NCBI GenBank assembly: GCA_958403205.1
Contig: CATXWM010000024.1
Span: 1 to 32,026 of the forward strand
Length of the DNA stretch: 32,026 nt
Direction: 5' to 3'
Source of the DNA: an uncultured Collinsella sp.
GTDB lineage: Bacteria; Actinomycetota; Coriobacteriia; Coriobacteriales; Coriobacteriaceae
Positions within the stretch are counted from its first letter, which is position 1. Every line of letters starts with the position of its first letter. Made by a program: the position numbers and the translations under genes. Shown piece by piece: positions 23,593-31,898 of the stretch. A model generated the notes under the pieces. The model searched no databases. It saw only the letters and a list, made by a program, of their open reading frames with translations, and was not told the origin of the DNA.

Positions 23593-24999
23593 CTACTCTG
23601 TGGTGTCGTCGTCCTCGACAAGTTGGGGGAACACGGCGTCCTTGGGCATGGTGACCTTCGTCAGCGAGGTGAGCTTTTTGCTCAGCGACGTGTCCGTCTT
23701 GACCAGGTCGCTGAGCGTCACGATCTTGTAGCCGTCGGCAATGAGGCCGTCGATAATCTGCGGCAGCGCCTCGAGTGTCTGCTCGGCGCATTCGTCTCTA
23801 TCGGTGAGCAGCACGATATTGCCCGGCGTCACCGAATCGAGCACCGTCGAGACTTGCTCGTCGGCACCGTTGAGCAGCCAGTCGCCCGAGTCAATATTCC
23901 ACGAGACCACGGCGGAGACCAGGTCCATCGCATCAATCCAGTTTTGCTCGTCAAAGGCAGCGTAGGGAGCACGCAGTAGCATCGTCTTCACGCCGGTCGC
24001 CGACTTAATCGCATCGGTGCCTTTCGTGATCTGTTCGCGTACCGCCTCACGGTCCTGATCCTTGAGCGAATCGTCGCTGTAGCTGTTGGATCCGATCTCG
24101 CACCCGGCATCGACAATCGCCTTGGCCGTGGCAGGCGAGGCCTCGGCCGCATCGCCCGAAAGGAAGAACGTCGCGGTGACGCCCTTTTCCTTGAGCACCT
24201 GCAAGATCTGTTTGGTGGCGCCGCTCGGACCCTCGTCAAACGTCAGCGCCACGTACTTTTTGTTGCCCTTGGGCGCCACGCTGGCGCACGCAACAACGCA
24301 ATCGGTGGCGGGCACAACCTCGCCGCGGTCTTGCGTCTTGCCCGACTGCTCACCAACCCACACCTCGGAGCGGCCCTGGACACCCCACGTCTGCACATAC
24401 TCGATAGCGCCCGTGCCTTCGACCTTGAGCTTGGGCTCGATAACCGTAGCCTGAACCTCGTGCTTCTCGTAGATGTTACGGCCATCCTTGACCGTCACCT
24501 TCTCGCCGCCCTCAAGTTCGCGGCCATCCCATTTGCCCTGCTTCACGCGCTTACCGTCGACCTTCACCGACAGCTTTTCGCCACCATGGCGCTTGAGCAC
24601 GCTGTCATCGACGGCCAGCAGGTCGCCTGCGTCGTAGGTGTCAGTCAAATCCTGTTCGTCGATGAGATTCTGCAGCGTAGAGCCCACGCGCACCGCGGTC
24701 TTCTGGCCGTTGAGCTCCACGTCCACGCCGCGGTTGACGTAGCCCACGACGGCAGCGATAAACAGCACGAGTGCGCAACCCACGGCGATGAGCGCATAGG
24801 GCAGGCGAGACGAACGACGGGGTGTGCGGCTGTTGCCGATGCGAGCGCTGCGGTCGCTAAAGCCGCGGCTATGGTTGAGATACATCGCGCCGGGCTTACG
24901 GTGACGCTTGCGCTGACCGCTGGGCAGCTGCCCCAGGTCGCGGCGCGCCGTCGGACGCGTACCCGAACGCCCGTTTAAGTTGGATCCGTTTTGGCGCAT
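23593..24999 (-). CDS. Membrane-anchored NodB-fold (polysaccharide deacetylase-like) protein, probably non-catalytic
   Basis: A 468-residue protein with a basic cytoplasmic tail (1-67), one membrane helix (68-88), a beta-rich extracellular segment resembling a G5/YabE-like repeat region (about 92-195), and a NodB domain (about 248-440). Motif 1 is TFDEGP (253-258) instead of TFDDGP. In motif 2 the two metal-binding His are Asn305 and Asp309. Motif 5 has Thr399 in place of the catalytic His (LLTD for LLHD). RAPY (343-346) and SGDW remain. The fold seems intact but metal binding and catalysis should fail, so it may bind peptidoglycan or glycan. The ATG start is the first Met of the frame; the ribosome site is GGGGGAGGGCAC. 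Confidence 0.85.
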   Translation of the reverse strand: MRQNGSNLNGRSGTRPTARRDLGQLPSGQRKRHRKPGAMYLNHSRGFSDRSARIGNSRTPRRSSRLPYALIAVGCALVLFIAAVVGYVNRGVDVELNGQKTAVRVGSTLQNLIDEQDLTDTYDAGDLLAVDDSVLKRHGGEKLSVKVDGKRVKQGKWDGRELEGGEKVTVKDGRNIYEKHEVQATVIEPKLKVEGTGAIEYVQTWGVQGRSEVWVGEQSGKTQDRGEVVPATDCVVACASVAPKGNKKYVALTFDEGPSGATKQILQVLKEKGVTATFFLSGDAAEASPATAKAIVDAGCEIGSNSYSDDSLKDQDREAVREQITKGTDAIKSATGVKTMLLRAPYAAFDEQNWIDAMDLVSAVVSWNIDSGDWLLNGADEQVSTVLDSVTPGNIVLLTDRDECAEQTLEALPQIIDGLIADGYKIVTLSDLVKTDTSLSKKLTSLTKVTMPKDAVFPQLVEDDDTTE

Positions 25000-25013
25000 G
25001 TGCCCTCCCCCAT

Positions 25014-25050
25014 AAACACAGCAAGCCGGAGCAACAGGTCTCCGGCTTGC
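25014..25050 (-). terminator. Terminator of the PRC-barrel gene
   Basis: An 11-bp perfect stem (25021-25031 with 25040-25050; GCAAGCCGGAG with CTCCGGCTTGC) is followed on the minus strand by TGTGTTT, about 20 bases after the stop codon. Confidence 0.6.
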
Positions 25051-25071
25051 CTCCCATCATTTGGTACGTCG

Positions 25072-25827
25072 CTATTTTGTAGCTTTTGACGAGCCTCCGC
25101 TCGCCTTTTGGTATTCGTCCTTAAAGGCCTTGAACATGCCGCGCGTCTTGCCGAGCTGCTTGCCCAGTGCGCGACTGCCCTTGTCCACGGCAACCGATCC
25201 CTTGTCATCGAGCACCTTGGCGCCCTTCTTGACCTTATCGCCCACCACGACGCTTGCCTCGGCAGCCTTTGCGGCGGCGCCGCCCGAATACCCGAGCGAC
25301 TTGGCCTCGTCCGAGACGACCATCGCGCCGTTCTCGTAGCCGCGCAGCATCGTCGGCGGCACCTGCGTGTCACCAACCAAAACACTCGAAGCAGCACCGG
25401 CGGTCACATAGAATGCCTGCACGATGCCCGAGCGTGGCTTGAACTCAACGTCCGAGCAATAGCCCACGACGTCGCCCGATTCCGTGCGCACGTCCATACC
25501 GACCCAGATGATGCAATCGTCCAGGTTGATGTCGAGGCGCTTGGCGGCGGCGGCATCGTACGTGTCCTTGACGTCATCGACCGCAATGGCGCCCTCGTAG
25601 ACACCAATGGCGTCGAGCGCCACGAATCGGTCGGGACGCTCGATCATGCCCGCGATATCGGACTGGCGGACCATAAAGCCGACCACGCGCGTACCGCCCG
25701 GGGTAAAGACCGGAAAGTGAATCTTTCCGAGCTTTTTAGGGCTGCGCGGCGTGCCATCCTTTTTGGTGCGCTTGTCCTCGGTAGGCTTGCGATAGATCTT
25801 GGCGCCGACAAAATCCCCGGCGCGCAT
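25072..25827 (-). CDS. PRC-barrel domain protein
   Basis: A 251-residue soluble protein with two PRC-barrel-like segments (about residues 25-90, HFPVFTPGGTRVVGFMV, and 105-165, WVGMDVRTESGDVVGYCSDVEF). The PRC fold is seen in ribosome maturation factor RimM and in reaction-centre H subunits, and often serves as a binding module. A Lys/Gly-rich C-terminal tail follows (about 175-251). The start codon overlaps the stop of the YtxH gene by one base (TAATG), so the two are translationally coupled. Function unknown. Confidence 0.75.
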   Translation of the reverse strand: MRAGDFVGAKIYRKPTEDKRTKKDGTPRSPKKLGKIHFPVFTPGGTRVVGFMVRQSDIAGMIERPDRFVALDAIGVYEGAIAVDDVKDTYDAAAAKRLDINLDDCIIWVGMDVRTESGDVVGYCSDVEFKPRSGIVQAFYVTAGAASSVLVGDTQVPPTMLRGYENGAMVVSDEAKSLGYSGGAAAKAAEASVVVGDKVKKGAKVLDDKGSVAVDKGSRALGKQLGKTRGMFKAFKDEYQKASGGSSKATK

Positions 25828-26216
25828 TATGCCTCGGTCGAGGGCTCCGCAGCCTCGGTATCAGCCTCGACGGTGTTCTCGACCACGACGTCGGCGGCAG
25901 GCGTCACGTTGCCGCCCGAAATGGCGTCGTTGAGCTGCTCGCGCAGCTGGTCCATGCGCTCGCGGGCCAGGTCGACCTTGGCGCGCAGGTCATCGGTCTT
26001 GGCGTCGACCATCGGGCCAAAGTCATTCACCGCAGCACGGGCCTCCTCGGCGCTGTGCTCGTAGGTGTCGCGCATATTGTCCCAGGCGTCGTTGGCGATA
26101 TCGGCAGCCATGGCGCGGGTCTCGGCGCCCGAACGCGGGGCCAGAGCAACGCCGACAATAGCGCCGGCAGCGGCACCAAAAAGTGCGCCGGAGACAAAGC
26201 TGAAAGTCTTACCCAT
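25827..26216 (-). CDS. YtxH-family general stress-like membrane protein
   Basis: A 129-residue protein. The start MGKTFSFVSGALFGAAAGAI is the classical YtxH N-terminus: a Gly/Ala-rich membrane helix, then LAPRSGAETR, then a long amphipathic helical region with coiled-coil character (about 40-105), and an acidic tail. The ATG at 26216 is chosen by family fit; an ATG six bases upstream is also possible, both after AGGAGAGG. YtxH proteins in Firmicutes are stress induced. It is followed directly by the PRC-barrel gene in an operon. Confidence 0.8.
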   Translation of the reverse strand: MGKTFSFVSGALFGAAAGAIVGVALAPRSGAETRAMAADIANDAWDNMRDTYEHSAEEARAAVNDFGPMVDAKTDDLRAKVDLARERMDQLREQLNDAISGGNVTPAADVVVENTVEADTEAAEPSTEA

Positions 26217-26352
26217 GATCATTCCTCTCCTGCGGGCACGTCGGTGCCCACCGTTTGAATGCTGTCCATTATACCCGCAGCGCATCACTTGCCGCTCCGC
26301 TCATCTGCGTACGGCAAAGGCGCAGGTACGTGATGGTGATAAACGCGTAGGC

Positions 26353-27186
26353 CTACTCCTGGGGCATAGCCGGCATGGCCACCGTGGCACCCGGGTCCTC
26401 GCCGGCGCCGTCCACGAGCGGCAAGCCGCCCTCATGCGCAGGTCCTGTCGGAACCGTCGCCGCACCGCCAAAGACGGCAGCGGAGGCCTCGTGGTTCTCG
26501 GCAACCGCACCCTCGGTATCAATCGCCACCTGGGGCTCGTCGTCAAAGTTGGGGACGCCCTGGGGCTCGGTGGGAACGGGCTCGGCGGTCGCATCGGCAA
26601 CGGGCTCGGCGTCGACCGGCACATCGCCCTCGTCAGCGCCCTCGTCCTCGGCAGCATCTTCGCCGTTCGCAGCGGCGACGGCCTCGTGAGGATCCTTGCC
26701 CTCGGCCTCGGCGCGCATGCCCAGCACCAGGTTGCGCAGGCCCGCGACCGTGCCCTTCACGTCGGGGGCAAGCTGGTCGGCGTGCAGGTACGCCCAGTCC
26801 ATCATAAAGGTGGCCGAAGACAGCGCACCGATGGCCAGCGCGTCGTCGGGACACGAAAGCTCAACCTCAAAAACGCGCTCGTCGTGCTCGCTTACGCGCG
26901 TGCGGCCGCACGAGATGCTACCGGCAAGACCGGTCTCGTTCATGAGCTCGACCGTCACATGCTCAAGCAGATGGCAAAGCTCGGTCTGGCCCATGCAGTC
27001 CTGGAACTCGCGGCCGGAATCACCCAGGCACAGGTGCTTGGCAATCGCCGGCACCAGGTAATACACGCGCGCCGTAGCCTCGATATCCTCCGAGGTCATG
27101 AGCGGCATGCCGGGGTTCACCAGCACGTGCGCGCAGATCTTGTCCTCGCTGACGGTGACCTTAAGGATGTTGAACAGGCCTGCCAT
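26353..27186 (-). CDS. Protein resembling the N-terminal domain of cyanophycin synthetase
   Basis: A 277-residue protein. Residues about 40-165 contain the pattern CHLLEHVTVELMNETGLAG followed by CGRTR, close to the HVLEHVALELQ...FGRTR region in the N-terminal domain of cyanophycin synthetase (CphA). No ATP-grasp or Mur-ligase domain follows; instead the C-terminal 110 residues are acidic, Pro/Ala-rich and probably disordered. It is therefore a stand-alone module, and its reaction, if any, is unknown. The ATG follows GGGGAGAGTT, and the gene starts 25 bp after the CorC/CNNM gene, so they probably share a transcript. Confidence 0.65.
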   Translation of the reverse strand: MAGLFNILKVTVSEDKICAHVLVNPGMPLMTSEDIEATARVYYLVPAIAKHLCLGDSGREFQDCMGQTELCHLLEHVTVELMNETGLAGSISCGRTRVSEHDERVFEVELSCPDDALAIGALSSATFMMDWAYLHADQLAPDVKGTVAGLRNLVLGMRAEAEGKDPHEAVAAANGEDAAEDEGADEGDVPVDAEPVADATAEPVPTEPQGVPNFDDEPQVAIDTEGAVAENHEASAAVFGGAATVPTGPAHEGGLPLVDGAGEDPGATVAMPAMPQE

Positions 27187-27210
27187 AACTCTCCCCTACT
27201 CTTCCTTGTC

Positions 27211-28584
27211 CTACTCGTCGCCGTCGTGCGGATTCGCGGAACCCGCACCCGACGTCGTCGGCTCGTCTACCGAAGACTCGGAATCCTTCTTATCGGTTTC
27301 GGCCGGAGCGATCACGCGAATGAGCGAGATGCGCTGGCCACGCATCGACTGCACTTTAAACTTGTACCCCGCAACCTCAAACACCTCTCCGATGTCGGGC
27401 ACCGAGTCGCAAAGCTCCAAAATCCAGCCGGCGATGGTCTCATAATCATCGCTTTCCTCAAGCGGCCAACCAAGCTCAATCGCGTCATCGCACGAAAAAC
27501 GCCCATCAACGAGCCACTCGCGGCGCGAAAGGCGCGTGAGATACTTGTTGTCGGGGTCGAACTCGTCCTCGATCTCGCCGACGATCTCCTCGACGATGTC
27601 CTCGATGGTGATGATGCCGGCCGTGCCGCCGTACTCGTCCACAACCACCACGATCTGGTCGTGCGAGGTCTGCATCTCGGACAGCAGCGGCAGGATATCC
27701 TTGGTGTCGGGCACAAAGGTGGCGTCGCGCAAAAAGCCGGCGATGGGCTGGTCACCCTTGCCGTCGAGCGCGGGTTGGATCAGGTCCTTGATGTGCGCGA
27801 TGCCGGCGACGTTGTCGGGATCCTCGTGATAGACGGGGATGCGGCTGAAGCCGGTCTGGCGCATGGTGGACAGCACGTCGGCGACCGTCTCGTCGTCCTC
27901 GCACATGGTGGTGTCCACGCGCGGCACCATGACCTCGCGGGCAACGGTGTCGCCTAGGTCGAAGATCTCGTGGATCATGCGCTTTTCCTCGTCGAGCAGG
28001 TCGTCCTGCTCCGAGACCATGTACTTGATCTCTTCTTCCGAGACGTTTTGGCGGTCGTCGGCGCTCTTGATGCGTAGGATGCGGGCCAGGCCATCGGAGC
28101 AGGCGCCGGTCAGCCACACGAGCGGACGGGCGATCTTTTGGAAAAACGACAACGGTCCCACGACCTGCTTGGATACGCCCTCGGCATTGGCCAGACCAAT
28201 GCGCTTGGGCACAAGCTCGCCAATCACGATGGACACGAAGGCGACCGCGACGGTGATGATGACCGGCGCCAGGCCGCGCGCGATGGCGGAGAGCGGCGCG
28301 ATGCCAAAGCTCATGAGCCACGTGGCGAGTGGGTCGGACAGACTCGTCGAGGCGACGGCGGACGAGGCGAAGCCCACGAGTGTGATGGCGACCTGGATGG
28401 TGGCGAGCAGCTGGTCGGAGTCGGCAGCCAGCTTAATGGCACGCTCGGCGCGCTTGTCGCCTTCCTCGGCCTCATGCTCCAGCACGGCGCGCTTGGCCGT
28501 GGTGAGCGCCATCTCGGACATAGAGAAGTAGCCGTTGATGAGGGTCAAAACGAGGGTGGTGATAAGGGAGATGGTTATGTCCAT
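27211..28584 (-). CDS. CorC/CNNM-family transporter (HlyC/CorC-like, CBS domains)
   Basis: A 457-residue membrane protein. A DUF21/CNNM membrane domain (about 1-185; four helices with MSEMALTTAKRAVLEHEAEEG and ELVPKRIGLANAEG) is followed by a CBS pair (about 205-330; MVPRVDTTMC and VVDEYGGTAGIITIEDIVEEIVGEI), a CorC_HlyC C-terminal domain (about 345-430), and an acidic tail. CNNM proteins export or control Mg2+ and other divalent ions. Usual length is 420-450. This is the second Mg2+-linked locus in the window besides the MgtE/NRMT pair. It is upstream of the CphA-N-like gene. Confidence 0.93.
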   Translation of the reverse strand: MDITISLITTLVLTLINGYFSMSEMALTTAKRAVLEHEAEEGDKRAERAIKLAADSDQLLATIQVAITLVGFASSAVASTSLSDPLATWLMSFGIAPLSAIARGLAPVIITVAVAFVSIVIGELVPKRIGLANAEGVSKQVVGPLSFFQKIARPLVWLTGACSDGLARILRIKSADDRQNVSEEEIKYMVSEQDDLLDEEKRMIHEIFDLGDTVAREVMVPRVDTTMCEDDETVADVLSTMRQTGFSRIPVYHEDPDNVAGIAHIKDLIQPALDGKGDQPIAGFLRDATFVPDTKDILPLLSEMQTSHDQIVVVVDEYGGTAGIITIEDIVEEIVGEIEDEFDPDNKYLTRLSRREWLVDGRFSCDDAIELGWPLEESDDYETIAGWILELCDSVPDIGEVFEVAGYKFKVQSMRGQRISLIRVIAPAETDKKDSESSVDEPTTSGAGSANPHDGDE

Positions 28585-28692
28585 CGGGAGTTTCTCGAAC
28601 CTCCAAGATTCGGGACGTCGGATTAAAACGTTGGTGGCGGATACGGCAATTGCACTGGCGACCGAGCGGGGGCACGGGCGCTGGCGTGGTCG

Positions 28693-29376
28693 CTAGATTA
28701 CGAAGAGGATCACCGCCATGAACTGGAAGATGCTGCCGGCGAGCACCCACAGGTGAAACACGCTGTGCAGATAGCGCACGTTTTTGGCGATATAGAACGG
28801 CACGCCCGCGGTGTAGCACACGCCGCCGACGGCGAGCAGGGCAAGTGCCACGGGGTTGAGCAGCGCCACAAGTTCGGGCAGCTTAAAGACAACGAGCCAG
28901 CCCATCAGCAGATAGACCAGGCCGCTTACCCAATGCGGCTGGCGCTCGCGCAGGAAGCACTCGAGGGCGATGCCGATGATGGCGATGGCCCATACGGCAA
29001 AGAACAGCACAGCGCCGCCGTCGTTTGCGAGCGTGATGAGGCAAAACGGCGTATAGCTGCCGGCTATGAGCAGGTAGATGCAGCTGTGATCGATGATGCG
29101 AAACACGCGCTTGGCGCGCGCGGGCTGAATCGCGTGGTAGAGCGTGGAGGCTAGGTATTCGAGGATAATGCTGACGCCATAGACAATTGCCGCGGCCATG
29201 TGGGCCGGGCCTCCGCCGCGCAGGGCGGCGAATACGATCAGGAGCACCAGGCCCGCGATACCCAACAGGCAGCCGACACCATGGGTGACGGAGTTCATGA
29301 TCTCCTCACCCACCGTGTAGTGTGGAACGGCCGCGGTCTTGGGTCGCGGCTTAGAACTGTCGCTCGAATCGGACAT
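28693..29376 (-). CDS. Hemolysin III / PAQR-family membrane protein
   Basis: A 227-residue protein with seven membrane helices of the TrhA/YqfA (hemolysin III, PAQR) family. The conserved His residues of the zinc site are seen in STLYHAI, IIDHSCIYLLIAGSYTPF and HSVFHLW near the C-terminus. The N-terminal tail (1-20) is charged and lacks a signal. ATG 29376 is preferred over a TTG at 29394; GGAGG sits 11 bases before it. The biological role in bacteria is debated (membrane fluidity homeostasis has been reported for the family). It is divergent from the hydrolase gene. Confidence 0.92.
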   Translation of the reverse strand: MSDSSDSSKPRPKTAAVPHYTVGEEIMNSVTHGVGCLLGIAGLVLLIVFAALRGGGPAHMAAAIVYGVSIILEYLASTLYHAIQPARAKRVFRIIDHSCIYLLIAGSYTPFCLITLANDGGAVLFFAVWAIAIIGIALECFLRERQPHWVSGLVYLLMGWLVVFKLPELVALLNPVALALLAVGGVCYTAGVPFYIAKNVRYLHSVFHLWVLAGSIFQFMAVILFVI

Positions 29377-29483
29377 GCCGGTTACATCCTCCAACGTAAA
29401 GAGTTCTCAACACTATATCAAAGCGTCTAGGTACGTGCGAAATTTGCACCATACGTGACCTTTCGTTTACCCATTCTTTGCCT

Positions 29484-29542
29484 GTTGACGCATCAACGGC
29501 GAACGTCCATAATGCGCTTGCATTAAATGTTGATGTATTAAC
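29484..29542 (+). promoter_or_regulatory. Strong promoter flanked by two identical-type operators
   Basis: A sigma-70-type promoter: -35 TTGACG (29485-29490), 17-bp spacer, -10 CATAAT (29508-29513). Two copies of a 14-bp palindrome, GTTGAYGYATYAAC, occur at 29484-29497 (over the -35) and 29529-29542 (just after the start of transcription), 45 bp apart. Two sites flanking the polymerase footprint suggest tight repression by a dimeric repressor. No candidate repressor gene is adjacent. Confidence 0.7.
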
Positions 29543-29562
29543 ATCTTATAGGAAAGCTTCTC

Positions 29563-30528
29563 ATGTCTCAAAACGCACGTTCCCATCGAAAGCTCAAGAT
29601 AGCCGGCGTCGTTACGCTGGTGCTCGTTGTCGCGCTGCTGGGGTTTGCCGGCAACTTTTTGTTTGACTTTGCCCTGAACCCCCAAGCGCCGTACACCATG
29701 AAGATGATGCAGGATGGCAAGGACGCCGAAAAGGGCGAGCAGATGGACGCCGAGGAGGGCGAGGCACGGGCGTGGTTTAAGGAAAACCGCGAGAGCAGCA
29801 GCCTCACCGCGAACGACGGGACCGAGCTTGCCGCCTGGTATTTTGCTGCGTCGGAGAGCACGCACGACTACGCCGTCTGCCTGCATGGATATACCAACGA
29901 GCCCATCGGTATGGCCCGATACGTCAAGCGATTCCACGACCGCGGCATGAACGTACTCGCACCCGCCGCACGCGCCCACGAGCGCTCCGGCGGCGACTAT
30001 ATCGGCATGGGCTGGCCCGAGCGCCTCGACATCGTCGCATGGATCGAGCGAATCGTTCAGGCTGACCCCAAGGCGCGCATCCTGGTCTTTGGCGAATCCA
30101 TGGGTGCGGCAACCGCCATGAACGTCGCGGGGGAACCTCTGCCCGCAAACGTGAAATGCATTATCGAGGACTGCGGTTATACGAGTGTTTGGGACGAGTT
30201 TTCTCTGCAGCTCAAGAACGTGTTCGGCTTGCCCAGCTTTCCCTTGCTCGATGTAGCAAACTTGGTATGCAACGTGCGCGCGGGCTACGACTTTCATAAG
30301 GCGAGCAGCGTGGAGCAACTCAAACACGCGACGGTTCCCATGCTGTTTATCCACGGCGACCAGGACACTTTTGTGCCGTACGATATGCTCGACCAAAACT
30401 ACGACGCGTGCGCCAGCAAGGTCAAGCAAAAGCTCACCATCCATGGCGCCACCCACGCCAAGAGCGCGCAGGTCGACCCCGAACTCTACTGGAACACGGT
30501 CGACAACTTCCTCGACGAGTATTTTTAG
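29563..30528 (+). CDS. Membrane-anchored alpha/beta hydrolase
   Basis: A 321-residue hydrolase with a single N-terminal membrane helix (about 12-33) and an extracellular catalytic domain. The catalytic triad is visible: Ser in GESMG (about 185), Asp in HGDQDTFVP (about 268) and His in GATHAKS (about 303). The oxyanion region is LHGYTNEP (about 107). The fold matches the serine aminopeptidase S33/BAAT-like group annotated as alpha/beta hydrolase. The ATG follows AGGAAAGCTTCTC. It is monocistronic behind a repressible-looking promoter. Substrate unknown. Confidence 0.88.
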   Translation: MSQNARSHRKLKIAGVVTLVLVVALLGFAGNFLFDFALNPQAPYTMKMMQDGKDAEKGEQMDAEEGEARAWFKENRESSSLTANDGTELAAWYFAASESTHDYAVCLHGYTNEPIGMARYVKRFHDRGMNVLAPAARAHERSGGDYIGMGWPERLDIVAWIERIVQADPKARILVFGESMGAATAMNVAGEPLPANVKCIIEDCGYTSVWDEFSLQLKNVFGLPSFPLLDVANLVCNVRAGYDFHKASSVEQLKHATVPMLFIHGDQDTFVPYDMLDQNYDACASKVKQKLTIHGATHAKSAQVDPELYWNTVDNFLDEYF

Positions 30529-30605
30529 GCAAAAAGCAACGTCTGGGGTTTTGTTGCCAAAAAACGGTTTGTGGTCGGCGGGATTCGATTTTTCGCCGCA
30601 CTTCC

Positions 30606-30645
30606 AAAAAGCCGCCCGTGAGCGCTGTGCTCACGGGCGGCTTTT
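30606..30645. terminator. Bidirectional terminator
   Basis: A 12-bp stem (30611-30622 with 30630-30641) is preceded by AAAAA and followed by TTTT, so it can end transcription of the hydrolase (+) and of the DUF362 gene (-). Confidence 0.75.
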
Positions 30646-30692
30646 GCTCAACTAACGCTACAAAGGCGCTTATTTTGTCCAATAGCTAGGCG

Positions 30693-31898
30693 CTACTTGA
30701 CCTCGATGAGCTCATACTCGCTCGTGCCCAGGCCAATCTTCTCGGCGTGCGCGATGCACACGCGCCAGTCGGTGTCGGGATGCGTGATGCAGAAGGGATC
30801 CTTGGCCTGCTCGCCCTCCAGATGCTCGTGGTTGTGCTCCATCTTGGCCGCGCTATCGGTGAGCTCGGTGTTGGGCAGCGGCTCGGATGCCATGACGGCA
30901 TCGGCGCAGGCCTGGTCAATGGCGACCGGGTCGAAGCTCGCGAACATGCCGATATCGTTGACGATAGGCGTGTCGTTTTCGGGATGGCAATCGCAGTTGG
31001 GGCTGATATCCATAGCCAGCGAAATGTGGAAGCTGGGACGATCCTGGACAACGGCCTTGGTGTACTCGGCGATCTTACAGTTGAGCACGTCGGCCGCGGC
31101 TTCATAGCCGGGCTTGATGGCGTCCTGGTTGCACACGCCGATGCAGCGGCCGCAGCCCACGCAGCGATCGTGGTCGATAGCGGCCACGTGCACCGTGCGA
31201 GTAGCGCCGCCGGCAAGCTCGCGCTCGCGGGTGCCATCGAACGAGATAGCGTTGTGCGCGCAGATCTTTTCGCAGGCATGGCAGCCAACGCAGTGCTCGG
31301 TCGCGACGTTCGGCTTGCCGGCGGCATGCTGCTCCATCTTGCCGGCACGGCTGCCGCCTCCCATGCCCAGGTTCTTCATGGCGCCGCCAAAACCGGCCTG
31401 CTCATGACCCTTAAAGTGGGTGAGGCTAATCACGATATCGGCGTCCATGAGCGCCTGACCGATCTTGGCCTCGTGCACATACTCGCCGCTCTCAACCGGG
31501 ACGAGCGCCTCGTCGGTGCCCTTGAGGCCGTCGGCGATGATGATCTGGCAACCCGTGGCATACGGGGTAAAGCCGTTCTGGTAGGCGGTATCAATGTGCT
31601 CGAGCGCGTTTTTGCGGCTACCGACGTAGAGCGTGTTGCAGTCGGTGAGGAAGGGCTTGCCGCCCAGCTCCTTGACGACATCCGCGACGGCGCGGGCGTA
31701 GTTGGGGCGCAAAAAGCTCAGGTTGCCCAGCTCGCCAAAGTGAATCTTGATAGCGACGAACTTGTTCTCAAAGTCGATCTGATCAATTCCGGCGTGACGG
31801 ATGAGGCGCTTGAGTTTGTCGAGCTGGCTCTCGCGAGCATGCGTGCGCAGGTTGGTGAAGTACACCTTAGCGGGTGCTGCGGGTGCAGTTGCGGTCAT
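30693..31898 (-). CDS. DUF362 / 4Fe-4S ferredoxin-domain protein
   Basis: A 401-residue cytoplasmic protein. The N-terminal DUF362 domain (about 10-190) has KIHFGELGNLSFLRP and GGAMKNLGMGGG. Two [4Fe-4S] clusters follow: CVGCHACEKICAHNAI (about 203-218) and CVGCGRCIGVCNQDAI (about 246-261). The C-terminal part (about 280-400) is again DUF362-like. Many Coriobacteriia and Clostridia carry this protein; it is annotated as an Fe-S cluster protein of unknown electron transfer role. The start ATG follows GAGGGGATATATCT. It is monocistronic. Confidence 0.9.
   Translation of the reverse strand: MTATAPAAPAKVYFTNLRTHARESQLDKLKRLIRHAGIDQIDFENKFVAIKIHFGELGNLSFLRPNYARAVADVVKELGGKPFLTDCNTLYVGSRKNALEHIDTAYQNGFTPYATGCQIIIADGLKGTDEALVPVESGEYVHEAKIGQALMDADIVISLTHFKGHEQAGFGGAMKNLGMGGGSRAGKMEQHAAGKPNVATEHCVGCHACEKICAHNAISFDGTRERELAGGATRTVHVAAIDHDRCVGCGRCIGVCNQDAIKPGYEAAADVLNCKIAEYTKAVVQDRPSFHISLAMDISPNCDCHPENDTPIVNDIGMFASFDPVAIDQACADAVMASEPLPNTELTDSAAKMEHNHEHLEGEQAKDPFCITHPDTDWRVCIAHAEKIGLGTSEYELIEVK

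Noticed and set aside
26065..27957. 630-codon plus-strand open frame opposite the YtxH, CphA-N-like and CorC genes
   Set aside because: It spans several real genes on the other strand and has no consistent codon bias or start signals.
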